Below are positions 42,191-50,876 of a DNA stretch of 64,000 nt, piece after piece (the stretch's first letter is position 1; each line of letters opens with the position of its first letter). Location: the NCBI RefSeq assembly GCF_002356315.1, contig NZ_AP018164.1, positions 4,650,001-4,714,000 on the forward strand, in the 5' to 3' direction. Under the pieces are notes generated by a model. That model made no database searches, was not told the DNA's origin, and saw only the letters and a list, made by a program, of their open reading frames with translations. The DNA is from Mycobacterium shigaense (GTDB lineage Bacteria; Actinomycetota; Actinomycetes; Mycobacteriales; Mycobacteriaceae). The translations under genes were made by a program, and so were the position numbers.

Positions 42191-42202
42191 GGACATGTGT
42201 CC
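42191..42202. promoter_or_regulatory. GGACA-N2-TGTCC operator, TetR/cyp123 side
   Basis: GGACATGTGTCC covers the predicted transcription start and first two codons of the TetR gene. Occupancy would block initiation directly. Confidence 0.6.
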
Positions 42203-42835
42203 AGCGATGCCCTGGCTACGGTCGCAGCCCAGATTGAGCAACCGACGGGTCAGGCGCCACGCAACCGCCGTCAGGAGGAGACCTTCCGCAAGGTGCTCGC
42301 CGCCGGCATCGAAACGTTGCGGGAGAAGTCGTACGGCGACCTGACGGTGCGCGCGGTGGCCGCCCGCGCGAAGGTCGCCCCGGCCACGGCCTACACCTAC
42401 TTCTCGTCGAAGAACCACTTGATCGCCGAGGTCTACCTCGACCTGGTCCGGCAGGTCCCCTTCTTCACCGACGTCAACGACCCCATGCCGGTGCGGGTGG
42501 ACAAGGTGCTGCGCCACCTGGCCCTCGTCGTCGCCGACGAACCGGAGGTCGGGGCGGCGTGCACTATTGCATTGCTCGGCGGCGGCACCGACCCCGCGGT
42601 CGGTTCCGTGCGCGACCGGATCGGCGCGGAGATCCACCGCCGCATCGCGACCGCCATCGGCCCCGGTGCCGATCCCAGCACGGTGTCCGCGCTCGAGATG
42701 ACGTTCTTCGGCGCCCTGGTGCAGGCCGGCAGCGGCCAGTTCACGTATCACCAGATCGCCGACCGGCTGGCCTACGTAGTGAGTCTGATCCTGCCCGGCG
42801 CCGGCGAGACAAACCAGGAGACAACAACTCGATGA
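42197..42835 (+). CDS. TetR-family regulator of the cyp123-cyp51 and aldA runs (Rv0767c-like)
   Basis: 212 residues from GTG 42197. After a 25-residue N-terminal tail (MSSDALATVAAQIEQP) comes the DNA-binding domain: RKVLAAGIETLREKSYGDLTVRAVAARAKVAPATAYTYFSSKNHL. The C-terminal domain ends with TFFGALVQAGSGQFTYHQIADRLAYVVSLIL. The stop overlaps the cyp123 ATG (ATGA), so it is co-translated with the P450 operon. Its operator (TGGACA-N2-TGTCC) appears both at its own start point and upstream of the divergent aldA gene. Confidence 0.88.
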   Translation: MSSDALATVAAQIEQPTGQAPRNRRQEETFRKVLAAGIETLREKSYGDLTVRAVAARAKVAPATAYTYFSSKNHLIAEVYLDLVRQVPFFTDVNDPMPVRVDKVLRHLALVVADEPEVGAACTIALLGGGTDPAVGSVRDRIGAEIHRRIATAIGPGADPSTVSALEMTFFGALVQAGSGQFTYHQIADRLAYVVSLILPGAGETNQETTTR

Positions 42836-44049
42836 CCCTGCATGTTGGAGACCACGAATTGGTCCTCGATCCCTACGACTACGACTTCCACGAGGATCCG
42901 TATCCGTACTACAAGCGGCTGCGCGACGAGGCCCCGCTGTACCGCAACGAGAAGCTGGGCTTTTGGGCCCTGTCTCGGCATGCCGACGTGCATCGGGGCT
43001 TCCGCAACAGCACGACGCTTTCCAACAAGTACGGCGTTTCGCTGGATCCGGCCTCGCGCGGACCGCACGCCTCCAAGACGATGAGCTTTCTCGCCATGGA
43101 CGATCCCGCACACCTGCGGCTACGCACACTGGTGTCAAAAGGCTTCACGCCCAGGAGGATTCGCGAACTCGAACCGCGCGTCACCGAGATCGCCCGCCAA
43201 CATCTCGACACGATGCTGGCGAAGGCCCAGGACGGGACGGTCGACTACGTCGACGAGTTCGCCGGCAAGCTGCCCATGGACGTCATCTCCGAACTCATGG
43301 GGGTGCCGGAGCCGGACCGGGCCCAGGTGCGCGCCTGGGCGGACGCCGTCATGCACCGCGACGAGGGCGTCACCGACGTGCCGGCTTCGGCGGTCGAGGC
43401 GTCGATCAACCTGATCGTCTATTACCAGGAGATGGTGGCCGAGCGGCGCACGGAGCTGACCGACGACCTGACCTCGGCGCTGCTGGAGGCCGAGATCGAC
43501 GGCGACCGGCTGACCGAAGACGAAATCATCGGCTTCATGTTCCTGATGGTCATCGCCGGCAACGAGACCACCACCAAACTCCTTGCCAATGCCGCATTTT
43601 GGGGCCACAAGAACCCCGACCAGCTCGCCTCGGTGTACGCCGACCTCGAGCTGGTACCGGCGTGGGTGGAGGAGACCCTGCGCTACGACACCTCCAGCCA
43701 GATCCTGGCGCGCACCGTCGCCGGCGAGCTGACGCTCTACGACACCACGATTCCCGATGGCGACATCCTGTTGCTGTTGCCCGGGTCCGGACACCGTGAC
43801 GAACGGGCCTTCGACAACCCGGACGACTACGTGATTGGACGCGAAATCGGACCTAAGCTGCTGAGTTTCGGTAGCGGCGCGCACTTCTGCCTGGGTGCCC
43901 ACCTGGCCCGGATGGAGGCGCGCGTGGCGCTGACCGAGTTGTTCAAGCGAATCCGCGGATATCAAGTGGACGAGGCCAACGCCGTCCGCGTCCACTCGAG
44001 CAATGTCCGCGGATTCGCTCATCTACCGATTACCGTGGAGACCCGCTGA
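42832..44049 (+). CDS. cyp123: cytochrome P450, CYP123 family
   Basis: 405 residues. FLAMDDPAHLRLRTLVSKGFTPRR (helix C), MVIAGNETTTKLLANA (I-helix with Asn-Glu-Thr-Thr), EETLRYD (ExxR), LLSFGSGAHFCLGAHLARME (heme Cys loop). Orphan P450 likely to use the ferredoxin encoded at 46.3 kb. The gene overlaps the TetR stop by 4 bases, and the SDR start follows with a 1-base overlap (TGATG), so the operon is tightly coupled. The substrate is not established. Confidence 0.95.
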   Translation: MTLHVGDHELVLDPYDYDFHEDPYPYYKRLRDEAPLYRNEKLGFWALSRHADVHRGFRNSTTLSNKYGVSLDPASRGPHASKTMSFLAMDDPAHLRLRTLVSKGFTPRRIRELEPRVTEIARQHLDTMLAKAQDGTVDYVDEFAGKLPMDVISELMGVPEPDRAQVRAWADAVMHRDEGVTDVPASAVEASINLIVYYQEMVAERRTELTDDLTSALLEAEIDGDRLTEDEIIGFMFLMVIAGNETTTKLLANAAFWGHKNPDQLASVYADLELVPAWVEETLRYDTSSQILARTVAGELTLYDTTIPDGDILLLLPGSGHRDERAFDNPDDYVIGREIGPKLLSFGSGAHFCLGAHLARMEARVALTELFKRIRGYQVDEANAVRVHSSNVRGFAHLPITVETR

Positions 44050-44876
44050 TGCCTCGCTTTGCCCCCCTGCCCGAACGCCGGCCGGCCATCGTGGCCGGCG
44101 CCTCCTCCGGGATCGGAGAGGCTACCGCCATCGAGCTTGCCGCGCATGGCTTTCCGGTCGCCCTCGGCGCCCGACGAGTCGAAAAGCTCAACGACATCGT
44201 CGGCAAGATCAACGCCGAAGGCGGCGAAGCAGTCGGCTTCCATCTGGACGTCACCGATCCCAACTCGGTGAAATCCTTTGTCGCGCAGTCGGTCGATGCC
44301 CTAGGCGAGATCGAGGTACTGGTGGCCGGCGCCGGCGATACCTACTTCGGCAAGCTCGCCGAGATCACCACCGACGAGTTCGAGTCGCAGCTGCAGATCC
44401 ACCTCGTCGGCGCCAACCGGCTGGCCGCAGCGGTGCTGCCCGGCATGCTCGAACGGCAGCGCGGCGACCTCATCTTCGTGGGATCCGATGTGGCGCTGCG
44501 CCAGCGACCGCACATGGGCGCCTACGGCGCCGCCAAGGCGGCACTCCTCGCGATGGTCACCAACTTCCAGATGGAGCTCGAGGGCACCGGCGTGCGGGCC
44601 TCGATCGTGCACCCCGGTCCGACGAAGACATCGATGGGCTGGAGCCTTCCGGCCGAAAAGATCGGTCCGGCGCTTCAGGACTGGGCCAAGTGGGGCCAGG
44701 CCCGCCACGACTACTTCCTGCGTGCGGCGGACCTGGGACGCGCCATCACGTTCGTCGCCGAGACGCCCCGCGGCGGCTTCATCGCAAGCATGGAGCTTCA
44801 GCCCGAAGCCCCGTTGGCCGACAACCGAGACCGCCAGAAGCTGGCGCTCGGCGAAGAAGGGATGCCAGGACAGTGA
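44049..44876 (+). CDS. short-chain dehydrogenase/reductase (Rv0765c-like)
   Basis: 275 residues. PAIVAGASSGIGEATAIELAAHG (TGxxxGIG), VAGAGDTYFGKLAE, IFVGSDVALRQRPHMGAYGAAKAALLAMVTNF with intact Ser, Tyr and Lys. The C terminus (WAKWGQARHDYFLRAADLGRAITFVAETPRGGF) is longer than usual. Probably acts on a product or intermediate of the flanking P450s (cyp123 upstream, cyp51 downstream), such as a sterol alcohol; this is inference from position. ATG 44049 overlaps the cyp123 stop by 1 base. Confidence 0.92.
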   Translation: MPRFAPLPERRPAIVAGASSGIGEATAIELAAHGFPVALGARRVEKLNDIVGKINAEGGEAVGFHLDVTDPNSVKSFVAQSVDALGEIEVLVAGAGDTYFGKLAEITTDEFESQLQIHLVGANRLAAAVLPGMLERQRGDLIFVGSDVALRQRPHMGAYGAAKAALLAMVTNFQMELEGTGVRASIVHPGPTKTSMGWSLPAEKIGPALQDWAKWGQARHDYFLRAADLGRAITFVAETPRGGFIASMELQPEAPLADNRDRQKLALGEEGMPGQ

Positions 44877-44933
44877 CTGCTTCGCGATACGACGATGCGG
44901 CGCGAGGAACGCGCGCCGAGGAGGAGTGAGCAC

Positions 44934-46286
44934 ATGACCACCGCGATCGTGCCGCGGGTTTCCGGCGGCGAGGAAGAGCATGGCCACCTGGAGGAATTTC
45001 GCACCGACCCGATCGGTTTGATGAAGCGCGTCCGCGAGGAATGCGGCGACGTCGGGTGGTTCCAGCTGGCCGACAAGCACGTGATCCTGTTGTCTGGCGC
45101 CAACGCCAACGAATTCTTCTTCCGATCCGCCGATGAGGATCTGGACCAGGCTGAGGCCTACCCGTTCATGACGCCGATCTTCGGCAAGGGCGTGGTGTTC
45201 GACGCGAGCCCCGAACGGCGTGCCGAAATGCTGCACAACACCGCGCTGCGGGGTGAGCACATGAAGGGCCACGCCGCGACCATCGAGAACGAAGTCAGGA
45301 GGATGATCGCCGACTGGGGCGACGAGGGCGAGATCGAACTGCTCGACTTCTTCGCCGAGCTGACCATCTACACCTCGACGGCGTGCCTGATCGGGGTGAA
45401 GTTCCGCAACCAGCTCGACCATCGCTTCGCCGAGTACTACCACCTGTTGGAGCGAGGAACCGACCCGCTGTGCTACGTCGATGCCTACCTGGACATCGAG
45501 AGCTTCCGGATCCGGGATCAGGCCCGGGTGGGCCTGGTCGAACTGGTGCAAGGCGTGATGAATCAGCGAATCGCCAACCCGCCCAAGGACAAGAGCGACC
45601 GCGACATGCTCGACGTCCTGGTGTCGATCAAAGACGAAGAGGGAAATCCCCGCTTTTCCGCCGACGAGATCACCGGGATGTTCATCTCGCTGATGTTCGC
45701 CGGCCACCACACCAGCTCGGGTACCTCGTCGTGGACGCTGATCGAGCTCATCCGCCATCCGGACGTCTACGCCGAGGTGGCCAAGGAGCTCGACGACCTC
45801 TACGCCGACGGGCAGGAGGTGAGTTTCCATGCGCTGCGTCAGATTCCGAAGTTGGACAACGTGGTCAAGGAGACGCTGCGCCTGCACCCGCCGCTGATCA
45901 TCCTGATGCGGGTGGCCCAGGGAGAATTCGAGGTGGAGGGCTTCCCGATTCACAAGGGCGATTTCGTCGCCGCCTCCCCGGCGATCAGCAACCGCATCCC
46001 CGAGGACTTTCCCGACCCCGACGAATTCGAGCCGGATCGCTACAACAAGCCCGAGCAGGCCGACGTCGTCAATCGGTGGACGTGGATCCCGTTCGGCGCG
46101 GGCCGGCATCGCTGCGTGGGTGCCGCCTTCGCCCAGATGCAGATCAAGGCGATCTTCTCTGTTCTGTTGCGGGAGTATGAGTTCGAGATGGCGCAGCCGG
46201 CCAACAGTTACCACAACGACCACTCCAAGATGGTCGTGCAGCTGGCCCGCCCCGCGAAGGTTCGCTACCGCAAGCGCCAGAAGTAG
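44934..46286 (+). CDS. cyp51: sterol 14-alpha-demethylase, CYP51
   Basis: 450 residues, one shorter than remembered M. tuberculosis CYP51. ATG 44934 follows GAGGAGGAG. FMTPIFGKGVVFDASPERRAEML is the B-C region typical of CYP51 and SLMFAGHHTSSGTSSW the I-helix (His-Thr instead of acid-alcohol). KETLRLHPPLIILMR is ExxR and beyond, and the segment WIPFGAGRHRCVGAAFA the heme loop. Removes the 14-alpha methyl of lanosterol-type sterols; azole target. Its redox partner, the 3Fe-4S ferredoxin, follows by 8 bases. Confidence 0.97.
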   Translation: MTTAIVPRVSGGEEEHGHLEEFRTDPIGLMKRVREECGDVGWFQLADKHVILLSGANANEFFFRSADEDLDQAEAYPFMTPIFGKGVVFDASPERRAEMLHNTALRGEHMKGHAATIENEVRRMIADWGDEGEIELLDFFAELTIYTSTACLIGVKFRNQLDHRFAEYYHLLERGTDPLCYVDAYLDIESFRIRDQARVGLVELVQGVMNQRIANPPKDKSDRDMLDVLVSIKDEEGNPRFSADEITGMFISLMFAGHHTSSGTSSWTLIELIRHPDVYAEVAKELDDLYADGQEVSFHALRQIPKLDNVVKETLRLHPPLIILMRVAQGEFEVEGFPIHKGDFVAASPAISNRIPEDFPDPDEFEPDRYNKPEQADVVNRWTWIPFGAGRHRCVGAAFAQMQIKAIFSVLLREYEFEMAQPANSYHNDHSKMVVQLARPAKVRYRKRQK

Positions 46287-46294
46287 ACAATCAC

Positions 46295-46498
46295 ATGGGG
46301 TTTCGTATCGAAGTGGATCTGGATTTGTGTCAGGGCCACGCCATGTGCGAACTGGAGGCGCCAGAATACTTCCGGGTGCCCAAGCGGGGCAAGGTCGAAA
46401 TTCTCGACCCCGAACCACCCGAAGACGCCCGCGAAGAAGTCGAGCGCGCGGTCGATATGTGCCCAACGCAAGCACTTTTCATCAAAGAGAAAGACTGA
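46295..46498 (+). CDS. 3Fe-4S ferredoxin, P450 partner (Rv0763c-like)
   Basis: 67 residues. Cys ligands are seen in DLCQGHAMCELEAPEYF (CxxxxxC with the His-Ala pair replacing the fourth Cys) and VDMCPTQAL. Three Cys and a missing second position of the first cluster motif mean a 3Fe-4S cluster, as typical of mycobacterial ferredoxins encoded next to P450s. In M. tuberculosis the equivalent supports CYP51 activity. It lies 8 bases after cyp51 and 6 bases before the SnoaL-like gene. Confidence 0.93.
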   Translation: MGFRIEVDLDLCQGHAMCELEAPEYFRVPKRGKVEILDPEPPEDAREEVERAVDMCPTQALFIKEKD

Positions 46499-46504
46499 GG
46501 ACCG

Positions 46505-47059
46505 ATGAATTCACAGGCGTCACACTCCCGCGAAGATCTCGAGGCCTGGGTCGACCGCTGGTTGCAGGCCAACAAGGACTGCGAAAAGGCCGGTGACTGG
46601 CGGCCGCTCGCCGACTTCTACACCCAGGACGCCACCTACGGCTGGAACATCGGTCCGGAGGAGGACGTGATGTGCGTGGGCGTCGACGAGATCCGCGACG
46701 TCGCGCTTGGCCTGGAGATGGAGGGCCTGGAGAACTGGGTGTACGAGTACCAGAAGGTACTCATCGACGAGAAGCAGGGCGAGATCGTCGGCTTCTGGAA
46801 GCAGATCGTCAACAAGGCCGACGGCACCCAGGACGAAATCTACGGCATCGGCGGCAGCTGGTTCCGCCTCAATGGCGACCAGCAGATCGAGTGGCAGCGC
46901 GACTTCTTCGACTTCGGTCACGTCGCGCACATGTTCGGCAAACTGATCGAGTCCGGCGACCTATCCGCCGGCATGCAGAAGCGCATCGAGCGCAGCCTGG
47001 CCGGCGAGAAGCTGCCCGGCTACTACCCCCTCGGACAGGCTCCGGTACCCATCTGGTGA
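46505..47059 (+). CDS. NTF2/SnoaL-like protein of the cyp51 operon (Rv0762c-like)
   Basis: 184 residues. REDLEAWVDRWLQANKDCEKAGDWRPLADFYTQDATYGWNIGPEEDVMCVGVDEIRDV has the cone-shaped SnoaL/NTF2 opening: amphipathic helix, Ala/Asp turn, then strand. EYQKVLIDEKQGEIVGFWKQI and FFDFGHVAHMFGKLIESG continue the fold with an extra C-terminal helix. Such proteins bind or isomerise hydrophobic substrates, including steroids. Catalytic residues are not certain. It is 6 bases from the ferredoxin stop in the same operon, and a KstR-like site follows before adhB. Confidence 0.78.
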   Translation: MNSQASHSREDLEAWVDRWLQANKDCEKAGDWRPLADFYTQDATYGWNIGPEEDVMCVGVDEIRDVALGLEMEGLENWVYEYQKVLIDEKQGEIVGFWKQIVNKADGTQDEIYGIGGSWFRLNGDQQIEWQRDFFDFGHVAHMFGKLIESGDLSAGMQKRIERSLAGEKLPGYYPLGQAPVPIW

Positions 47060-47126
47060 TCTCCCGACCGGTTGATGGTGCCCCCCTGTTTACAGCCCGG
47101 TGACGCAGGTCATAATGGTCTGCGAA

Positions 47127-47142
47127 TGAGAACACGTTCTAA
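47127..47142. promoter_or_regulatory. KstR-like palindrome upstream of adhB
   Basis: Core AGAAC-AC-GTTCT (47129-47140) within TGAGAACACGTTCTAA. It agrees with the remembered cholesterol-regulator KstR core AAC-N2-GTT with flanking A/T (one outer position differs). CATAAT at 47111-47116 would be a -10 that puts the start point in or next to the site. Confidence 0.5.
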
Positions 47143-47211
47143 CTTGCTGTCCGGCACCGGCCGGCCCCTTTCACCGACACTCGGGTCAGGGCATGCTGAT
47201 GGAGGTCCTTC

Positions 47212-48339
47212 ATGAAAACAAAAGGCGCGCTGATCTGGGAATTCAACCAGCCGTGGTCCATCGAGGAAATCGAGATCGGCGACCCGCAGGCGCACGAGGT
47301 CAAGATCCAGATGGAAGCGGCCGGGATGTGCCATTCGGATCACCATCTAGTTACCGGCGGCATCCCGATGGCGGGCTTCCCGGTGCTCGGCGGCCACGAG
47401 GGCGCGGGCGTCGTCACCGAGGTCGGGCCGGGCGTGGAGGACATTGCCCCGGGCGATCACGTGGTGCTGTCGTTCATCCCGTCCTGTGGGCAGTGTCCGA
47501 CGTGTCAGGCCGGCCTGCGCAACCTGTGCGACCTGGGGGCCGGGCTGCTCGGCGGCGAAGCGGTGTCCGACGGCACCTTCCGCATCCAGGCCCGGGGCCA
47601 GAACGTCTTTCCCATGACCCTGCTGGGCACCTTCTCGCCCTACATGGTCGTGCACCGCGCCTCGGTGGTGAAGATCGACCCGTCCGTGCCCTTTGAGGTG
47701 GCCGCCCTCGTCGGTTGCGGCGTCACCACGGGCTACGGCTCGGCGGTGCGCACTGCTGACATCCGCCCGGGGCAAGACGTCGCCATCGTCGGCGTCGGCG
47801 GCGTCGGCATGGCGGCCCTGCAGGGTGCCGTCAACGCCGGTGCGCGCTACATCTTCGCGATCGACCCGGTCGAATGGAAGCGCGACCAAGCGCTGAAGTT
47901 CGGCGCCACGCACGTCTACCCCGACATCAACGCCGCACTGGCCGGCATCGCCGAGGTCACGTGGGGGCTGATGGCGCACAAGGTCGTCGTCACCGTCGGC
48001 GAGCTGCACGGTGCGGACATCGACAACTACCTGAACATCACCCAGAAGGGTGGCACCTGCGTGCTGACCGCCATCGGCAGCCTGCTGGACACCAACGTCA
48101 ACCTGAACCTGGCGATGCTGACCCTGATGCAGAAGAACCTGCAGGGCACCATCTTCGGTGGCGGTAACCCGCAGTACGACATCCCGCAGCTACTGTCGAT
48201 GTACAAGGCCGGCAAGCTCAACCTGGACGACATGATCACCCGCCAGTACAAACTGGAGCAGATCAACGACGGCTACCAGGACATGCTGGACGGCAAGAAC
48301 ATTCGAGGCGTCATCCGGTTCACCGACGCCGACCGGTAA
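47212..48339 (+). CDS. adhB: zinc-dependent alcohol dehydrogenase (AdhB; Rv0761c-like)
   Basis: 375 residues. Catalytic zinc ligands: AAGMCHSDHH (Cys) and GGHEGAG (His-Glu), with a later Cys in LVGCGVTTG. Structural zinc loop: CGQCPTCQAGLRNLC (CxxCxxC...C). NAD site: VAIVGVGGVGMAALQGAVNAG. Oxidises alcohols with NAD. ATG 47212 follows GGAGG by 7 bases. The promoter region carries a KstR-like palindrome, so it may be induced with cholesterol catabolism separately from the cyp51 operon. Confidence 0.94.
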   Translation: MKTKGALIWEFNQPWSIEEIEIGDPQAHEVKIQMEAAGMCHSDHHLVTGGIPMAGFPVLGGHEGAGVVTEVGPGVEDIAPGDHVVLSFIPSCGQCPTCQAGLRNLCDLGAGLLGGEAVSDGTFRIQARGQNVFPMTLLGTFSPYMVVHRASVVKIDPSVPFEVAALVGCGVTTGYGSAVRTADIRPGQDVAIVGVGGVGMAALQGAVNAGARYIFAIDPVEWKRDQALKFGATHVYPDINAALAGIAEVTWGLMAHKVVVTVGELHGADIDNYLNITQKGGTCVLTAIGSLLDTNVNLNLAMLTLMQKNLQGTIFGGGNPQYDIPQLLSMYKAGKLNLDDMITRQYKLEQINDGYQDMLDGKNIRGVIRFTDADR

Positions 48340-48354
48340 GCCGGCCGGTCCTTA

Positions 48355-50409
48355 GTGACCACTTTTCCGCACCTACTGGCGCCGGGACGAATCGGTGCCA
48401 TGACGGTGTGCAACCGGGTCGTCATGTCTCCGATGGAGACGATGTACGGCACGGCCGACGGACTGCCGTCGCAGCGCACCCGTGACTACTTCGCCGCCCG
48501 CGCGAAGGGTGGGGTTGGGCTGATCACGTTGGGCGCCACCGGCGTCGACCATCAGCACCCGGAGACCCCCGGCGGCCTGCATCTGGCTACAGACGCCGCG
48601 GTCGACGCCCACCGTGCCCTTGTGGAGGTGGTGCACGAGCACGGCGCGAAGATTCAACCGCAGATCGTGCACGCGGGGCCGGATGGGTTGGGACCCGAGA
48701 TGTTCGGCGTCGCCTCGGTGGGTCCCTCGGTGATCCCGTCGTATCTCACCGGCCGGCCGTCCAGCGAGATCAGCAAACAGCAGCTGACCGGGGTGTTCGA
48801 CTTGTTCAAGGCCGCGGTTCGGCGCGCCGCCGAGGCCGGCTACGACGGGATCGAGCTGCACGCCGCGCACGGCTACATGCTGCTGGGTTCTTTTCTTGCC
48901 CCGCAACGCAATCGGCGCACCGACGAATACCGGGGCGACTCGGCTCATGGGCGGGTGCAGGTGGTGCTCGAGGCGCTGTCGGCCATCCGGTCCGAGATTG
49001 GTGACGCGCTGCCCATCACCTTGCGTATCTCCGGCTACGAACGCGTGGCCGGTGGCCGCCCGATCTACGAAACCGCCCGCATGGCACCCGAATTGGTGGC
49101 CGCGGGCGTGGACGCGTTCCACGTCAGCGGCGGCGTGATCGACCGGCTGGTGACCGGCATGGTCAACAGCGCCGACGACGGTGACGCACTCAATGTCGGC
49201 GCCGCCGCCGCGGTCAAGCAAGTGGTCGACGTGCCGGTCATCGTGGTCGGGCGCATCCACGATCCCGAGCGAGCCGAACGCATCCTCGCCGAGGGACGCG
49301 CCGACTTCATCGCCATGGGTCGGCCGCTGCTGGCCGACCCGGAGCTGCCGCGCAAAATTCAAACCGGCCAGGCACATCGCGTCCGCAGCTGCATCTCCTG
49401 CGAAAACTGCATCGACGCGATGGAACAACGCTTCTCGGTCGACTGCGCCGTCAATCCCCGCACCGGCAAGGAGCGCGAACTGTCGGCGCACCGGGCGCCT
49501 CGCGCCAAGCGGGTGGTGGTGATCGGCGGCGGCCCGGCCGGCCTGGAGGCCGCCCGGGTGGCGGCCAATCGCGGTCACGACGTCACCCTGTTCGAGCGTG
49601 CCCAGCAACTGGGCGGCGCATTGCGCTGGGCCGCGGTGCTGCATCCCGAAAATCAGCCCTTCCTGCGCTACCTGCGCGACGAGATCAAGCTCAGTGGAAC
49701 AAAGGTTGTTCTGGGCCAAGCTATTTCGGTCGGCGACGTGGTCGCGAACGCCCCCGACGCCGTCGTGGTGGCCACCGGCGGACACGTCGCGGTCCCGGCA
49801 ATCGAAGGCTCCGATCTTCCGCACGTGCACACCGGGCCGGGGTTGCGTGAACTGCTGGGCGGCCAAGCCGGAGCGGCCAACCCGGCCTGGCAGCGGCTGG
49901 GCGCCTCGCTGCTGGGCGGCTGGCGCCAGCGCCTGGTCCAGCCCGCGGCGGTCCGGCTCGCCACCCGCGCATGGATGCCGCTCGGCCGCCGCGTCGTCAT
50001 CATCGGCGGCGATCTGGTCGCCCTCGAGCTCGCCGAGTTTCTGGCGAGCCGCGACCGGCTGGTGTCGATCCTCGAGGCGGGCAAGGACATCGCCCCGGAG
50101 GTCGGCAACAAACGCAAGACCGAACATATGAATCGCCTCGACCGCCTCGGCGTCGCCGTCCACGTCCGGGCCGCCGTCGAACGCATCACCGCAAAGGCGC
50201 TGATGTTCACCCCGGCAGGCGGTGCCACACGACAGTTGCCCGCCGACAGCGTCGTGGTGGCCGGCACCGTCGAGCCCGACACCACGCTGTTCGACGCACT
50301 GGTCGCGGCCATGCCCGACACCCAAGTGCACGCCGCCGGCGACTGCAGCGGTCTCGGCCTGATCCGCAAAGCCACCGAGGAGGGCGCACGCGCCGCATGC
50401 GCCATTTGA
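48355..50409 (+). CDS. NADH:flavin oxidoreductase / 2,4-dienoyl-CoA reductase-type enzyme
   Basis: 684 residues from GTG 48355. N-terminal Old-Yellow-Enzyme barrel binding FMN: LLAPGRIGAMTVCNRVVMSPM, ELHAAHGYMLLGSFLAPQRNRR, FIAMGRPLLADPEL. The 4Fe-4S Cys set is in RSCISCENCIDAM and DCAVNPRTG. C-terminal FAD and NAD(P) domains: KRVVVIGGGPAGLEAARVAAN and RRVVIIGGDLVALELAEFLAS. This is the DCR/trimethylamine-dehydrogenase architecture that reduces enoyl or dienone groups. It lies 15 bases after adhB; from memory M. tuberculosis lacks a gene here, so it looks like an operon expansion. Confidence 0.9.
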   Translation: MTTFPHLLAPGRIGAMTVCNRVVMSPMETMYGTADGLPSQRTRDYFAARAKGGVGLITLGATGVDHQHPETPGGLHLATDAAVDAHRALVEVVHEHGAKIQPQIVHAGPDGLGPEMFGVASVGPSVIPSYLTGRPSSEISKQQLTGVFDLFKAAVRRAAEAGYDGIELHAAHGYMLLGSFLAPQRNRRTDEYRGDSAHGRVQVVLEALSAIRSEIGDALPITLRISGYERVAGGRPIYETARMAPELVAAGVDAFHVSGGVIDRLVTGMVNSADDGDALNVGAAAAVKQVVDVPVIVVGRIHDPERAERILAEGRADFIAMGRPLLADPELPRKIQTGQAHRVRSCISCENCIDAMEQRFSVDCAVNPRTGKERELSAHRAPRAKRVVVIGGGPAGLEAARVAANRGHDVTLFERAQQLGGALRWAAVLHPENQPFLRYLRDEIKLSGTKVVLGQAISVGDVVANAPDAVVVATGGHVAVPAIEGSDLPHVHTGPGLRELLGGQAGAANPAWQRLGASLLGGWRQRLVQPAAVRLATRAWMPLGRRVVIIGGDLVALELAEFLASRDRLVSILEAGKDIAPEVGNKRKTEHMNRLDRLGVAVHVRAAVERITAKALMFTPAGGATRQLPADSVVVAGTVEPDTTLFDALVAAMPDTQVHAAGDCSGLGLIRKATEEGARAACAI

Positions 50410-50428
50410 GAAGACAGGAGAAACAACG

Positions 50429-50845
50429 ATGACCCAAACCACCCAATCCCCGGCACTGACCGCGTCGCAGTCGTCCTGGCGTTGCGCCCAAGGCAAGGAC
50501 CGGGAGGGTTGGCTCGCGCTGATGACCGACGATGTCGTCATCGAGGATCCGATCGGCAAGTCCGTCACCAACCCCGACGGCACCGGGGTGCGCGGCAAGG
50601 AAGCGGTCGGCGCCTTCTTCGACAACAACATCGCGCAGAACCAGCTGACGATCACCTGCGAGGAGACATTCCCGTCGAGTTCGCCCGACGAGATCGCTCA
50701 TATTCTGGTGCTGCAAAGCAAGTTTGAGGGCGGCATGACCAGCAAGGTGCGCGGCGTGTTCACCTACAAGGTCAACGACGCCGGGCTGATCACCAACATG
50801 CGTGGCTACTGGAACCTCGACGTCATGGAATTCGGCCAAGAGTAG
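50429..50845 (+). CDS. SnoaL-like / steroid isomerase-fold protein (Rv0760c-like)
   Basis: 138 residues, MTQTTQSPALTASQSSWRCAQGKDREGWLALMTDDVVIEDPIGKSVTNPDG. The NTF2-like fold resembles ketosteroid isomerase: helix, then the DVVIEDPIG strand with a possible Asp base, GVRGKEAVGAFFDNNI, and a last strand ANMRGYWNLDVM. In M. tuberculosis Rv0760c binds steroids and estrogens. Coming right behind the flavin oxidoreductase (20 bases, AGGAG upstream), it is probably the last gene of the cyp51-adhB transcript. Confidence 0.85.
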   Translation: MTQTTQSPALTASQSSWRCAQGKDREGWLALMTDDVVIEDPIGKSVTNPDGTGVRGKEAVGAFFDNNIAQNQLTITCEETFPSSSPDEIAHILVLQSKFEGGMTSKVRGVFTYKVNDAGLITNMRGYWNLDVMEFGQE

Positions 50846-50864
50846 CCCGCCGATCCGGTCCACC

Positions 50865-50870
50865 TATGCT
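50865..50870 (+). promoter_or_regulatory. -10 hexamer TATGCT, leaderless HIT gene
   Basis: TATGCT ends 6 bases before ATG 50877. Confidence 0.5.
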
Positions 50871-50876
50871 GGGACC

